A DNA stretch of 64,000 bases from Bacillus_I endophytica_A (GTDB lineage: Bacteria; Bacillota; Bacilli; Bacillales; Bacillaceae_H): assembly GCF_026790145.1 (NCBI RefSeq), contig NZ_JALAMS010000001.1, forward strand, positions 620,001 through 684,000. The letters are read 5' to 3'. The notes beneath the pieces were generated by a model, which had not been told where the DNA came from, made no database searches, and was given only the letters and a program-made list of their open reading frames with translations. Within the stretch, counting starts at the first letter, position 1; each line of letters opens with the position of its first letter. Below are positions 54,748-63,057 of this stretch, piece by piece. The position numbers were made by a program, and so were the translations under genes.

Positions 54748-55776
54748 TTTAGAAGACGCCGTAACGTTTTTTGGTCGAAACAAGCGTTTCATTCCTTTTA
54801 TTTTACTAAGCACAATATCTACAAGTTTGCTTCCTGTTAATAGCGTAATGGCAATGGACAGAAGCGTTAGAAATGCAAAATCACTGACCGTTTGCATCGT
54901 CTGAGCATAATCTGTTGTGAAAAACCATTTTAGGAAGAAGCCGTGTAGTAAATAAACGTAAAGGGAGCGCTGCCCAATTCCTGTGAAAATGGAGCGTTTG
55001 CTTGGAATAAGGGCCATAAATGCAAATGATACAATGAAGGCAATAACGTAGTGAGCAATTCGAATGTAGAAATCTGAAAAGCTATCATACATTTTTGTAC
55101 CATAAAGCATTTCCGTATATTGCGTATCGTTTAAGAAATAATACGATCCAATAAGCGTGCAAAGTAAAATAACGACTGATAATACCCGTCCGACAGGAGT
55201 TACTAGCAAACCAAACGGATTTTCTCGTTGTGATAAATAATAACCAAGAAGGAAAAATGGGAAGAAAACAAGCATACGGCTAATGCTTAAGAAATCTTCA
55301 ATTCCATCATAAAAGTTAAAGAGCCCAACGAGTAAACCGAGTAAAATCGAAACGATCATTCCAATCGATGGTTTGAGCTTTGCGAAGTAAGGAAGCATAA
55401 GTTTCCAGAATACTAAGCTCAGTAAAAACCACATTGCCCATCTAGGAACAAGGTAATAGTCTACGCTATACGTATCAACGTCATAGATGAAATTATAGAA
55501 AAAAGTATATACCGTTTGAAATATTAAATACGGCAGAAGGACTTTTGTAAAAGTTTTTTTATAGTATCCTTTTTTATGAAAATTCTTTGAAAAATATCCG
55601 GCAAGTAAAATAAATACCGGCATATGAAAGATAAAAATAAAGTGATAGACAGATAGAAGTTCGCTCGTTTCAGTTCGGTAAGGAGATATCGTATGACCAA
55701 ACACAACGAGGAAAATAAGCACAAACTTGGCGTTATCAAAATACGCTGTTCGTTTATTTGTTTGACCTGTACTCAT
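54745..55776 (-). CDS. Acyltransferase 3 family membrane protein (fucose 4-O-acetylase-like)
   Basis: The 343-residue protein has about ten helices. The family's first-helix motif is RTAYFDNAKFVLIFLVVFGH with the catalytic His, then FHMPVFILLAGYF. It probably O-acetylates a sugar of an exported polymer. ATG 55776 lies 5 nt after GGAGG; the TTG four codons upstream is less likely. Substrate unknown. Confidence 0.85.
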   Translation of the reverse strand: MSTGQTNKRTAYFDNAKFVLIFLVVFGHTISPYRTETSELLSVYHFIFIFHMPVFILLAGYFSKNFHKKGYYKKTFTKVLLPYLIFQTVYTFFYNFIYDVDTYSVDYYLVPRWAMWFLLSLVFWKLMLPYFAKLKPSIGMIVSILLGLLVGLFNFYDGIEDFLSISRMLVFFPFFLLGYYLSQRENPFGLLVTPVGRVLSVVILLCTLIGSYYFLNDTQYTEMLYGTKMYDSFSDFYIRIAHYVIAFIVSFAFMALIPSKRSIFTGIGQRSLYVYLLHGFFLKWFFTTDYAQTMQTVSDFAFLTLLSIAITLLTGSKLVDIVLSKIKGMKRLFRPKNVTASSK

Positions 55777-55901
55777 AGGTACCTCCAACGTTTGATAAAA
55801 TTAGTTAACTTTCATTTAAGAAATAGTGTATTCTTATCTTATCGCGTAAGTGTGAATATTTGTCCGCTGTTAACGTTTCTTCAATGATTTGTAATCCTTC
55901 T

Positions 55902-55929
55902 TTAACAAACATTAATTTTATGTTACGAT
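55902..55929 (+). promoter_or_regulatory. Candidate promoter upstream of yozE
   Basis: TTAACA, 16 bp, TACGAT. It would start an RNA near 55936 with about 200 nt before yozE. Confidence 0.35.
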
Positions 55930-55941
55930 TTCACATAGTTT

Positions 55942-55980
55942 CCCACACTTTGCAGTGGGAGTAGACAGAAGGGTAGTCTA
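55942..55980 (+). ncRNA. Two consecutive hairpins in the yozE leader
   Basis: CCCAC/GTGGG (55942-55959) and TAGAC/GTCTA (55962-55980) stand two bases apart right after the candidate promoter. They may be a structured 5' leader or the 5' end of a small RNA. No known riboswitch class was recognised. No protein gene is seen in 55777-56140. Confidence 0.3.
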
Positions 55981-56140
55981 TATCCTTATCCATCAATTTA
56001 CCCAACTTTTTGAAATACAAACAGCAATCTTGAAAATAAAAGAGTATGATTATAAGCTTAAAAGCTCAAGTATCGCTACTGCGAGAATTCACTCCCTTGC
56101 TGCTTCATAATAGAAATTATCGTAAAGAAGGAGAATCACA

Positions 56141-56356
56141 ATGAAATCTTTTTACCACTACATGATGAAGCATCGTCATAATAAAGCTTCTGATCCACTT
56201 GGTAAGCTTGCACGTCATATGTATGAAGACCATAGTTTTCCTAAAGATTCAACAGATTATAACGAAATTAGCTCTTACTTAGAACTTAACGGTGACTATT
56301 TTGACGGAATGTCAACGTTTGATCTAGCATGGGAGCTTTACGAAGAAGAGCGTTAA
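56141..56356 (+). CDS. yozE: YozE family (UPF0346) SAM-like domain protein
   Basis: The 71-residue protein begins MKSFYHYMMKHRH and contains YEDHSFPKDSTDYNEISSYL, the diagnostic YozE stretch. It folds as a small helical sterile-alpha-motif-like domain. SD AAGGAGAA. Gene order to yodN, yozD matches B. subtilis. Function unknown. Confidence 0.95.
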   Translation: MKSFYHYMMKHRHNKASDPLGKLARHMYEDHSFPKDSTDYNEISSYLELNGDYFDGMSTFDLAWELYEEER

Positions 56357-56384
56357 AAGCCGAGGGAGTTCTCCCTCGGCTTTT
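56354..56384 (+). terminator. Terminator after yozE
   Basis: AAAAGCCGAGGGAG and CTCCCTCGGCTTTT form a near-perfect long stem. Confidence 0.88.
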
Positions 56385-56509
56385 CTATGTGAAAGTTTTT
56401 TAGGTTAAATGCATCTTTCTTTCATCTTCCTATTGCGCTTTTTCTCTTTTTGCATATACTATCTTAACTTTTCGTAATTGTTGCTGAGGTGTTAAGGAGG
56501 TGCAAGAAG

Positions 56510-57178
56510 ATGGCTAATGGAAAAGAACCGAAATTTAGCATTGGAGATACTGTTGTCATTACCATCTATGGAACAGTTGGCACCATTACCGACATCAAAT
56601 TGATGGACGGGATGCATGTATATGAGGTTAATCATAGCGAAGGCTTGTTTCTAGAAGATGCGATTGAATCCCTTGAAGAGTATGATGGACAAATCATTAT
56701 TCAAGAAAGAATCGACCTAGAGTACAAATATTTTTTTGGTGATGTTGTGCAAGTCCATAATTATGGTGAAGATTTGTTTAAAATTATTGGGATTCGCACT
56801 GAAATTTGGCGCTATCAAGAAGACAGCTGGGAAGATATTATTTACGAACTATCTCGTGTAAAAGACGGAGAGTGGCTTGAAGCAGGAGAAGAAGAACTTC
56901 ATCTTGTTGCTCCGTATGAGTATGCAGAACGTTACATTCAAAATGTTGGTATTCTTTATTCTGGAAAAGAAATTAATAAGACGGAGTTGTTACCAGCGAT
57001 GAAAAAGCCGAATGAAGTAGGAGAAAACAAGGAGCGTCTTATGGCAGAACGTTTAAAAATTATCGATGGTCTATTAGATGTCTATAATGATTATTCCTTT
57101 TTATATGAGTGGTTCAAAGATGAAGAATATAAAGAAGTGATGGAGTTAGTATTGAAACATTTACGTAAAATTTCATAG
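56510..57178 (+). CDS. yodN: YodN-like protein
   Basis: The 222-residue protein has two SH3/KOW-like beta segments in the first half (FSIGDTVVITIYGTVGTITD and YFFGDVVQVHNYG). A helical C-terminus follows (MAERLKIIDGLLDVYND). By position between yozE and yozD it corresponds to B. subtilis YodN. Function unknown. ATG 56510 follows AAGGAGGTG; the stop overlaps a small minus-strand gene. Confidence 0.72.
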   Translation: MANGKEPKFSIGDTVVITIYGTVGTITDIKLMDGMHVYEVNHSEGLFLEDAIESLEEYDGQIIIQERIDLEYKYFFGDVVQVHNYGEDLFKIIGIRTEIWRYQEDSWEDIIYELSRVKDGEWLEAGEEELHLVAPYEYAERYIQNVGILYSGKEINKTELLPAMKKPNEVGENKERLMAERLKIIDGLLDVYNDYSFLYEWFKDEEYKEVMELVLKHLRKIS

Positions 57179-57343
57179 AAAGCTAGTGAAAAACTGTAGG
57201 ATGATCCAGAGCGTCACAGGTAGCGCTCCGGCGTAAAGTAAAATATGAAGACCCTTTTCCAAGCACTCATCAATTCTTTCTTCCAACGAAGAAGTTGTAT
57301 TGCTTTTTGCTTGGATTTCTTTTTGTGCAAAAGAATTTTTCAT
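57173..57343 (-). CDS. Small single-helix membrane protein, 56 residues
   Basis: ATG 57343 follows AAAAGGAGCG. The product has a polar first half (MKNSFAQKEIQAKSNTT...) and a C-terminal membrane helix (HILLYAGALPVTLWIILQF). It overlaps the yodN end by 6 bp in convergent orientation. No family recognised. Confidence 0.68.
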   Translation of the reverse strand: MKNSFAQKEIQAKSNTTSSLEERIDECLEKGLHILLYAGALPVTLWIILQFFTSFL

Positions 57344-57487
57344 GATAAACACGCTCCTTTTTACTAGTTACTCTACTTTATGGATAAACTAGAGTTAGTA
57401 GAACTAAAAAAGAAAAAAGAGTTCTGTTTATGCTTTTTGTACATACATAGCTTCTATATTTCATACGTTTTACAAAGGAGGGATTCT

Positions 57488-57661
57488 GTGAAAGAAATCG
57501 AAGTTGTGATTGACACGGAAGAAATGGCTGATTTTTTCTATGAGGAGTTAATACGCCGAGGGTTTGTCCCTTCATCCCAAGAGCTAGAAGAGCTTGCGGA
57601 CATTATGTTTGACTATCTTATTGTGAAAAGCATCATTGATGAAGAAGAGGAAGAAGAATAG
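57488..57661 (+). CDS. yozD: YozD-like protein, 57 residues
   Basis: GTG start follows AAAGGAGGG. The acidic product MKEIEVVIDTEEMADFFYEE ... FDYLIVKSII with a poly-Glu end matches B. subtilis YozD in length and place. A longer frame starting at 57380 has no ribosome site and is rejected. Function unknown. Confidence 0.85.
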   Translation: MKEIEVVIDTEEMADFFYEELIRRGFVPSSQELEELADIMFDYLIVKSIIDEEEEEE

Positions 57662-57662
57662 A

Positions 57663-57700
57663 AAAAGAGAGCGCAGAGCTTTGTTCTGTGCTCTTTTTTA
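57663..57700. terminator. Bidirectional terminator after yozD
   Basis: AAAGAGAGCGCAGA and TCTGTGCTCTTT with one G-U pair, then a T-run. Confidence 0.8.
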
Positions 57701-58792
57701 TGAAGAGAGCGTATGAGAAAGCGAGTTTAGCGCTTTAATTTTACGAGAATAGCTTGCCGTTATATCTTTAGGAATGACACATTTCTCACTTGCAAACAAA
57801 GCTAAAACATAATCATTTTTATACCAGTCTTGATGAGGAAGAGAAGGATGAACAACATTAGGCCAAGCTGTTTTAAGAGGAGGACTATACAGCTTTGTTT
57901 TTTGCATTTCTACAATGGAAAATAAGTGCTGGGCATAGTCTTCACGTGATCCTCTATGAATCGTAGATGCTGCGAAGAGAAAGAAGTCATCAAATAAAAC
58001 TCTATCGTACAGGATACTATACAACATTTTCCCTACTTTAATACGTTCTGTAAGAGATGAGAAGTCATTTACAGTAATGCTGAACAAACGGGAAGATGAC
58101 GGTAGTAAGACTTCTGTTAATCCTAAAGATTGCTGAAGTAAAAAAGGCCATGTTCTAAGTACGTTCTGCTGTACGACTTTTGTGGTCACAAGCTTCTGTT
58201 CAAGATGATGTTGCTCATTAATAATAAGAGCTGTAGTAAGAAATTCACTGTTAGGATATTTCCAAAAAACGTTCCATACTTTTTCCATAAAACAAGAAAC
58301 GTTAAAAAAAGGGAGAAGATGAAAAAGAGGTTTTTGACAGATTGTACTTTCTTTAAAAAGAAGAAGCTGTGGAAAGGCATCATGAAAAATAAGAGCATTG
58401 GCTCGTTCTAAAAATAAGAAGAAAGCTTTCCGGTTTTTTTGTTTTAAAAGATGCGGAATTAACCTTCCTTCTAAATCTGTCATATGATACCCTCCATTGC
58501 GGGAAACAAAGTGCGCAAGAAGTGCCCAATGAATAGAAGGGTGCTTCTTAAAAAAGTCGAGGTAAGCATTTGTCCTTGTTATATTATTAATATTTGCACG
58601 TCTTGTGATTGAGCGAATATCTTTAATAATGGCTTCTTCTTTTGTCGAAAGAAGAGATGAAGATTGCGGTTCCTTTAACTTCGATTTTAATAACGATACG
58701 CACAAAGCCATTGAAATTGGAAAAGAGTCGTTATTTTCTTTTTTGAAGGAAGACCATAATTTTGTGAACAACGAAAACCACTTCCTTTTCAT
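57698..58792 (-). CDS. DUF2515 family protein (YppC-like)
   Basis: The 364-residue protein is soluble and helix-rich. RSITRRANINNITRTNAYLD near residue 60 and HWALLAHFVSRNGGYHMTDLEG near 90 are the DUF2515 landmarks; B. subtilis YppC belongs here. Function unknown. It is divergent from the kinase gene. Confidence 0.78.
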   Translation of the reverse strand: MKRKWFSLFTKLWSSFKKENNDSFPISMALCVSLLKSKLKEPQSSSLLSTKEEAIIKDIRSITRRANINNITRTNAYLDFFKKHPSIHWALLAHFVSRNGGYHMTDLEGRLIPHLLKQKNRKAFFLFLERANALIFHDAFPQLLLFKESTICQKPLFHLLPFFNVSCFMEKVWNVFWKYPNSEFLTTALIINEQHHLEQKLVTTKVVQQNVLRTWPFLLQQSLGLTEVLLPSSSRLFSITVNDFSSLTERIKVGKMLYSILYDRVLFDDFFLFAASTIHRGSREDYAQHLFSIVEMQKTKLYSPPLKTAWPNVVHPSLPHQDWYKNDYVLALFASEKCVIPKDITASYSRKIKALNSLSHTLSS

Positions 58793-58934
58793 ATTTCTAT
58801 GTATAATAGGTTTGAAAATAATCTAAAGGGGAACATAATTAAGGTGTATGTTCTCTCGTATTGTGAAACTCTTAAAGCTGATAAAACGTTATTCAAGTAG
58901 ATGAATTTCACTATAAAAGCAGAGGACGGGAATC

Positions 58935-58991
58935 ATGAATTGGAGAAGAAAACAAAAAGCCAAAAATCAAAAAGCGGTAATTACATGTTAA
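58935..58991 (+). CDS. Possible 18-residue leader peptide before the kinase
   Basis: ATG 58935 is 9 nt after AGAGG. The product MNWRRKQKAKNQKAVITC is very basic. Its stop (58989-58991) overlaps the likely kinase start ATG 58985, an arrangement that couples translation. Confidence 0.35.
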   Translation: MNWRRKQKAKNQKAVITC

Positions 58992-59737
58992 AACATATAA
59001 AACGATTGCTGTGTGATCATCCAATTAAACTGAATACGATTATTATAAACCGCTACGTTGTCAAGGAAGTCTTAGGATTTGGAGGCTTCGGCATTACGTA
59101 TATTGTCCAAGATTTACGAAATAAAGAACATCACTATGTGTTAAAACAGCTGCGTCCTTCCCGAAAAGGAACAAAAAAAGGAAAGAACTCGTTTTTAACG
59201 GAAGCCGATATTTTAGCCTCTTTAACAAATACGGAATTTCCCACTCTTCGTAATGCCTTCATTTGGAATAACCACTATTGCATTGTGATGGATTACATTC
59301 ACGGTAAAACATTTGAAGACTTGATTTTTGAAGAAGACAGAAAATTTTCTGAGCAGGAAGCGTTAAAGGCTCTGCTTGATGTTACAGGCTTGGTTCAGAT
59401 CCTTCATAAAAAAGGCATTGTTCACAACGATTTGCGTATTCCAAACATCATTTTACGAGAAAAATCTATTTCAATTATCGATTTTGGATTAGCTAGGAGG
59501 GTAGAAGAGCGTAAGAAGCAAGAAGAAATTCAAGATGATTTATATATGCTTGCACATTTCTTGCTCTTCTTGCTTTACTCTACATACACACCTAGTGAAA
59601 AAGAAAAGTCTTGGGAAGAAGAGCTTTCCATTCACGATAACGTGAAAGCTATTATACGTAAAATGTTTGGTACAGATCCTTGTTATCAAAACATTGAAGC
59701 ATTACAAAATGATATTCAAAAGCACCTGAAAAAGTGA
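58985..59737 (+). CDS. Serine/threonine protein kinase-like protein (YbdM/YrzF type)
   Basis: The 250-residue Hanks-type fold has a Gly loop GFGGFGITY, the ATP Lys in HYVLKQLRPS, a catalytic loop VHNDLRIPNI (HND in place of HRD) and DFGLA. It is a single short kinase domain without membrane anchor, as in B. subtilis YbdM and YrzF. The frame is open to ATG 58901 but that start has no ribosome site, so ATG 58985, coupled to a leader frame, is preferred. Confidence 0.8.
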   Translation: MLKHIKRLLCDHPIKLNTIIINRYVVKEVLGFGGFGITYIVQDLRNKEHHYVLKQLRPSRKGTKKGKNSFLTEADILASLTNTEFPTLRNAFIWNNHYCIVMDYIHGKTFEDLIFEEDRKFSEQEALKALLDVTGLVQILHKKGIVHNDLRIPNIILREKSISIIDFGLARRVEERKKQEEIQDDLYMLAHFLLFLLYSTYTPSEKEKSWEEELSIHDNVKAIIRKMFGTDPCYQNIEALQNDIQKHLKK

Positions 59738-59765
59738 TTAGCGCGGATAATGTTCTCCACCTTAA

Positions 59766-59781
59766 CACACATTAATGTGTG
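59766..59781. repeat. 16-bp perfect palindrome CACACATTAATGTGTG
   Basis: It lies between the kinase stop and a 43-codon gene, 1-2 nt before that gene's AAAGGAGG. It could be an operator or a small hairpin near the ribosome site. Confidence 0.6.
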
Positions 59782-59797
59782 AAAGGAGGCAATTTCA

Positions 59798-59929
59798 TTG
59801 CGTAATCGTTATGAGGAGAAGAAAAAAAGGAACACGAATGAGAAAGAGAAAATGGAGTTTTCACACGAATTTCTTCCATATATCAACCAATCTCCCAAAA
59901 GTGAACATTACTTAAAACCTAAAAAATAA
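59798..59929 (+). CDS. Small charged protein, 43 residues
   Basis: TTG 59798 is 8 nt after AAGGAGG. The product MRNRYEEKKKRNTNEKEKME ... EHYLKPKK is highly charged and soluble. A terminator follows. No family recognised. Confidence 0.6.
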   Translation: MRNRYEEKKKRNTNEKEKMEFSHEFLPYINQSPKSEHYLKPKK

Positions 59930-59936
59930 CATGTCA

Positions 59937-59968
59937 GAAGAAGACAGAGGGAGCTTTGTCTTCTTTAA
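59937..59968 (+). terminator. Terminator after the 43-codon gene
   Basis: GAAGACA and TGTCTTC (extended by AA/TT) with a 10-nt loop, then TTTAAT. Confidence 0.6.
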
Positions 59969-59983
59969 TAAAGGATGAAAATA

Positions 59984-60625
59984 ATGGGGAAGTTTCGTTT
60001 AACTGTATGGTTATGTTTAATGATTTTACTTTTTTTAATAATTGGATTTACGTATGAAACATCTTTTATCGTAGGAATTGATAAAGAGGTTGCTTTAGTC
60101 TCCTCTTCATTTCAAAGCGATGCAGCTACAACTGTTTTCTTATTTATTACAAATTTAGGATCGTGGAAATTTGTTATGTTCTTTACGCTTATCTTGTTTG
60201 GATATAGCTTATATAAAGGTGACAAAGTTCTTGCTTTGTTTGCCATTCTTTCTTTTATTGTGCCACGCACTTTAAACTTTATGCTAAAGGAGTTTTTTGC
60301 AAGAACACGTCCACAAGACCAGCTTGTCCCAGCTACACATTTTAGCTTTCCAAGCGGTCATTCAATGAATTCGTTTGTTTTCTTTGGGTTTGTAGCTTAT
60401 GTATTAATAACATACTTTGTTTCTCGCAAAGCAAAACAAGTTGTTGTGGTTGTTTTGTTTAGCCTACTCATTGGCTTAATTGGTTTTAGTCGCATTTATT
60501 TGGGCGTTCACTATTTTACAGATGTAACAGCTGGATTTCTCGCTGGAGGAGTTGTATTAATTTTGTTAATCAAAATTCATCAACGATTAACAGATTCAGC
60601 GGAAGAAAAGCGAGCCCATGAATGA
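59984..60625 (+). CDS. yodM: PAP2-family membrane phosphatase (YodM)
   Basis: The 213-residue protein has six helices and all three PAP2 motifs: KEFFARTRPQ, FPSGHSMNSF and FSRIYLGVHYFTD. Members remove phosphate from undecaprenyl pyrophosphate or phosphatidylglycerol phosphate. By place it is YodM. ATG 59984 is 9 nt after AAAGG; ATG 59975 overlaps that site. Confidence 0.9.
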   Translation: MGKFRLTVWLCLMILLFLIIGFTYETSFIVGIDKEVALVSSSFQSDAATTVFLFITNLGSWKFVMFFTLILFGYSLYKGDKVLALFAILSFIVPRTLNFMLKEFFARTRPQDQLVPATHFSFPSGHSMNSFVFFGFVAYVLITYFVSRKAKQVVVVVLFSLLIGLIGFSRIYLGVHYFTDVTAGFLAGGVVLILLIKIHQRLTDSAEEKRAHE

Positions 60626-60661
60626 TGAGTTGATTTAGGCAAAGGGAGGATTATACATCTA

Positions 60662-61164
60662 ATGGAACAGAGAGCTTACTTGTCTTTACAAACTTTATTT
60701 TTAAAAAGCGCCTCTAAATTGTTACAAGAGTCTCCTCTTTTAGAAGTAAAAGAATACTATGAAAAGCTAAAGTCGATGGTTCCATATCGACAAATTCAAT
60801 ATATGTTTGAAAAAATTCCGTTTTTACACGGAGAAGCACACGGTGAGATGATTAAAATTTTAACCTCTTCTTTTGGGTATGCAGTAAAGGAGAGAGCATT
60901 AACCTTTTTAGAGGATATTAAGTTTGTGCCAAGCAGGCGTCCATATGTTTTATGTGGTCCCCAAACTTATGAGCTAAATGAAGCTGGAGAATTTGCGGTA
61001 ACAGCGGATTTATCTGTAACATGCTATCCGCTGATACCGTGTTTTTCGTTTCACTTTCTGCAACTCAATATGACTTGATTTCTCATGCTACTTTAAAAAT
61101 GAAAGATCAAGACATACGGTCACAAATCCATGCTCAAAAAGAACCGCGCAATCGCATTTCCTAA
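60662..61164 (+). pseudogene. Hypothetical gene with a frameshift
   Basis: The first frame runs from ATG 60662 (MEQRAYLSLQTLFLKSASKL) to 61078. Its last 20 residues look foreign (SVTCYPLIPCFSFHF). The +2 frame opens at about 60980 and gives a natural-looking end, LSADTVFFVSLSATQYDLIS ... QKEPRNRIS, stop 61162-61164. A single base missing in about 60985-61030 would explain both. The joined product would be about 167 residues; no family recognised. Mutation and sequencing error cannot be told apart. Confidence 0.5.
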
Positions 61165-61262
61165 ATATGTAAAAGTTCGACAAAATTAGTTTTTTTTAGA
61201 GAAAGGAAATCGTTCTCCTCTTAGCTAATAATGTAAAGAAGAAAAAGCAGGGGGGAATTAGC

Positions 61263-61577
61263 GTGTTAATGACTTTCAAACGACTTGTCAAAAGACCATT
61301 GAAATATGAAATTACCATTATGCAAACGCCGAATCCTGGGGACCGAAACGGCTATCGCCAAGTATATAAGATGTCTTTAAAAGGGCACAGTCATTCGGAT
61401 GTTATTAGCCAAGTATTTCGAAATTTTAATGTATCAGATCGTTTGCCAAAGGATTTTCACGCTCGCTATGTTGGAACGCGAGATATTATTTTAATTGATG
61501 AAGGAACAAAAGGGAAATATTATTATAAGCTTCTTTCAGGAGGATGGAAGCCTGTCCAGCTTCATTCTCACGTATAA
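61263..61577 (+). CDS. yodL: YodL-like protein
   Basis: The 104-residue protein begins MLMTFKRLVKRPLKYEITIM and ends with GKYYYKLLSGGWKPVQ. Length and position (yodM, yodL, deoD) match B. subtilis YodL, whose overexpression is known to disturb cell width through MreB. GTG 61263 is 7 nt after GGGGGG; ATG 61269 is an alternative. Confidence 0.78.
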   Translation: MLMTFKRLVKRPLKYEITIMQTPNPGDRNGYRQVYKMSLKGHSHSDVISQVFRNFNVSDRLPKDFHARYVGTRDIILIDEGTKGKYYYKLLSGGWKPVQLHSHV

Positions 61578-61604
61578 AAAGAGCCATTACAGGCTCTTTT
61601 TTTA
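61575..61604. terminator. Bidirectional terminator after yodL
   Basis: AAAAAGAGCC and GGCTCTTTTT with a 6-nt loop and T-run. Confidence 0.9.
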
Positions 61605-61730
61605 TAGATGATTCCCAGGGCCATTTTTTCGTTTTATAGCGCTGTGTTCTTTTTCATGAACCTCTTTATCAACTGTTACATGGTTATTTTTCTTTGGGCT
61701 ATTAATGCGGTTACGTTGCTTTTTTCCCAC
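61602..61730 (-). CDS. Small basic protein, 42 residues
   Basis: GTG 61730 is 9 nt after AAGGAG (an ATG two codons upstream is too close). The product MGKKQRNRINSPKKNNHVTV ... IKRKNGPGNHL is basic, Asn/Lys-rich and without hydrophobic segments, like minor small acid-soluble spore proteins, though I do not recognise which. Confidence 0.6.
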   Translation of the reverse strand: MGKKQRNRINSPKKNNHVTVDKEVHEKEHSAIKRKNGPGNHL

Positions 61731-61847
61731 TTCCATCAGCTCCTTACTTTCGTTTTTAATGTGAACGGTAGGTTCTTTCATAGGATGAGCATTTCAACAA
61801 AAAATAGCCATCCATTTTTCACTAAGAAGGAGGAGGGACCTTGGGAA

Positions 61848-61877
61848 TTACAAGTTCAGCTTTTTATATGGTATAGT
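61848..61877 (+). promoter_or_regulatory. deoD promoter
   Basis: TTACAA, 18 bp, TATAGT, giving a leader of about 30 nt. Confidence 0.5.
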
Positions 61878-61911
61878 AAAGAGAAGCTATTTCTATTAGG
61901 AGGACAATTGA

Positions 61912-62616
61912 ATGAGTGTACATATTGGAGCAGAAAAAGAACAAATTGCAGAAACGATTTTACTTCCAGGAGATCCGCTTCGTGCCAAATACATTGCTGA
62001 GACATTTCTAGAAGATGTAACATGCTATAACGAAGTGCGCGGCATGCTTGGATATACAGGTACATATAAAGGAAAGCGCATCTCTGTGCAAGGAACAGGT
62101 ATGGGTGTTCCGTCTATTTCTATTTATGCAACAGAACTAATTCAATCTTATGATGTGAAAAATCTTATCCGCGTTGGTACGTGTGGTGCTTTAAAGAAAG
62201 ATGTAAACGTTCGTGACGTTATTTTAGCTATGACATCTTCAACAGACTCACAAATGAATCGTATGACGTTTGGTGGCATTGATTATGCTCCAACAGCTAA
62301 TTTTGATTTGCTGAAAAAAGCGTACGATGTTGGCACAGAAAAAGGGTTGAGTCTTCGCGTTGGTAGCGTCTTTACGGCAGATCAGTTCTACAATGAAAAT
62401 GCAGATTGGGAAAAATGGGCTCGCTATGGTATGTTAGCGATTGAAATGGAGACAACAGCTCTTTACACGATTGCTGCAAAGTTTGACCGAAATGCGCTAT
62501 CTATTTTAACGGTTAGTGATCATGTGTTAACAGGAGAAGAAACAACAGCAGAAGAAAGACAAACAACATTTAACGAAATGATTGAAGTAGCGCTTGAAAC
62601 AGCGATACAGCAATAA
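61912..62616 (+). CDS. deoD: Purine nucleoside phosphorylase (DeoD type)
   Basis: The 234-residue hexameric-type phosphorylase splits purine (deoxy)nucleosides with phosphate. Motifs: [16 protein letters not shown] (phosphate), [24 protein letters not shown] and the base-binding [13 protein letters not shown]; the catalytic Asp is in [19 protein letters not shown]. Same place as in B. subtilis. Confidence 0.96.
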   Translation: MSVHIGAEKEQIAETILLPGDPLRAKYIAETFLEDVTCYNEVRGMLGYTGTYKGKRISVQGTGMGVPSISIYATELIQSYDVKNLIRVGTCGALKKDVNVRDVILAMTSSTDSQMNRMTFGGIDYAPTANFDLLKKAYDVGTEKGLSLRVGSVFTADQFYNENADWEKWARYGMLAIEMETTALYTIAAKFDRNALSILTVSDHVLTGEETTAEERQTTFNEMIEVALETAIQQ

Positions 62617-62619
62617 GAA

Positions 62620-62655
62620 AGAGGCTGCTTTGTCCGGGTGGGCAGCAGCTTTTTC
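62620..62655 (+). terminator. Terminator after deoD
   Basis: GCTGCT (62624-62629) pairs with AGCAGC (62644-62649), and an inner TGTCC/GGG pairing is possible; TTTTT follows. Confidence 0.7.
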
Positions 62656-62750
62656 CCTTTCTTTTATATCTTTATGATAAAGCTTTTTTAAAAAGGTTAG
62701 CAACTTTATGAAAAGGGTAACGATATTCATGGAACAAGACTTTAAAGCTA

Positions 62751-62777
62751 AAAAAGTCCCTTAAAGGGACTTTTTTA
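62751..62777. terminator. Terminator of tatA
   Basis: AAAAAGTCCC and GGGACTTTTT with a 5-nt loop; runs of A and T make it bidirectional. It overlaps the tatA stop. Confidence 0.88.
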
Positions 62778-62942
62778 CTTCAGTTTCTCTTCGGTGTCTG
62801 AAGAGCTTTCACCAGAGAGCGCTTTTTTGAACTCACGAAGAGTTGTACCAGCGGCTCGGCCAAGCTCTGGAAGTTTTTTAGGACCAAAAATAAGGAGAGC
62901 AACAACAATAATAATGAACCATTCACCAGGACCAATTGCCAT
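62775..62942 (-). CDS. tatA: Twin-arginine translocase subunit TatA
   Basis: The 55-residue protein has an N-terminal membrane helix (GPGEWFIIIVVALLIFGPKKL) whose FGPKKLPELGRAAG hinge and following amphipathic helix define TatA/E. A longer frame is open upstream, but ATG 62942 follows AAGGTGGGTG and matches the family start. No tatC is adjacent, so its partner is elsewhere. Confidence 0.94.
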   Translation of the reverse strand: MAIGPGEWFIIIVVALLIFGPKKLPELGRAAGTTLREFKKALSGESSSDTEEKLK

Positions 62943-63057
62943 TTTGTTCACCCACCTTAATAAAGATGTATCACGTGCATTTATCATACACGGAAAAGCT
63001 TGTAAAGGAAAGAGTGGAAGAAATTTACTAAAATTTTTAAGGAGGTGTAGTTCGTAC

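Noticed and set aside
61820..61860. T-box-like GGAGGGACC stretch before deoD
   Set aside because: No T-box stem, specifier loop or terminator is present, and deoD is not an amino-acid gene.
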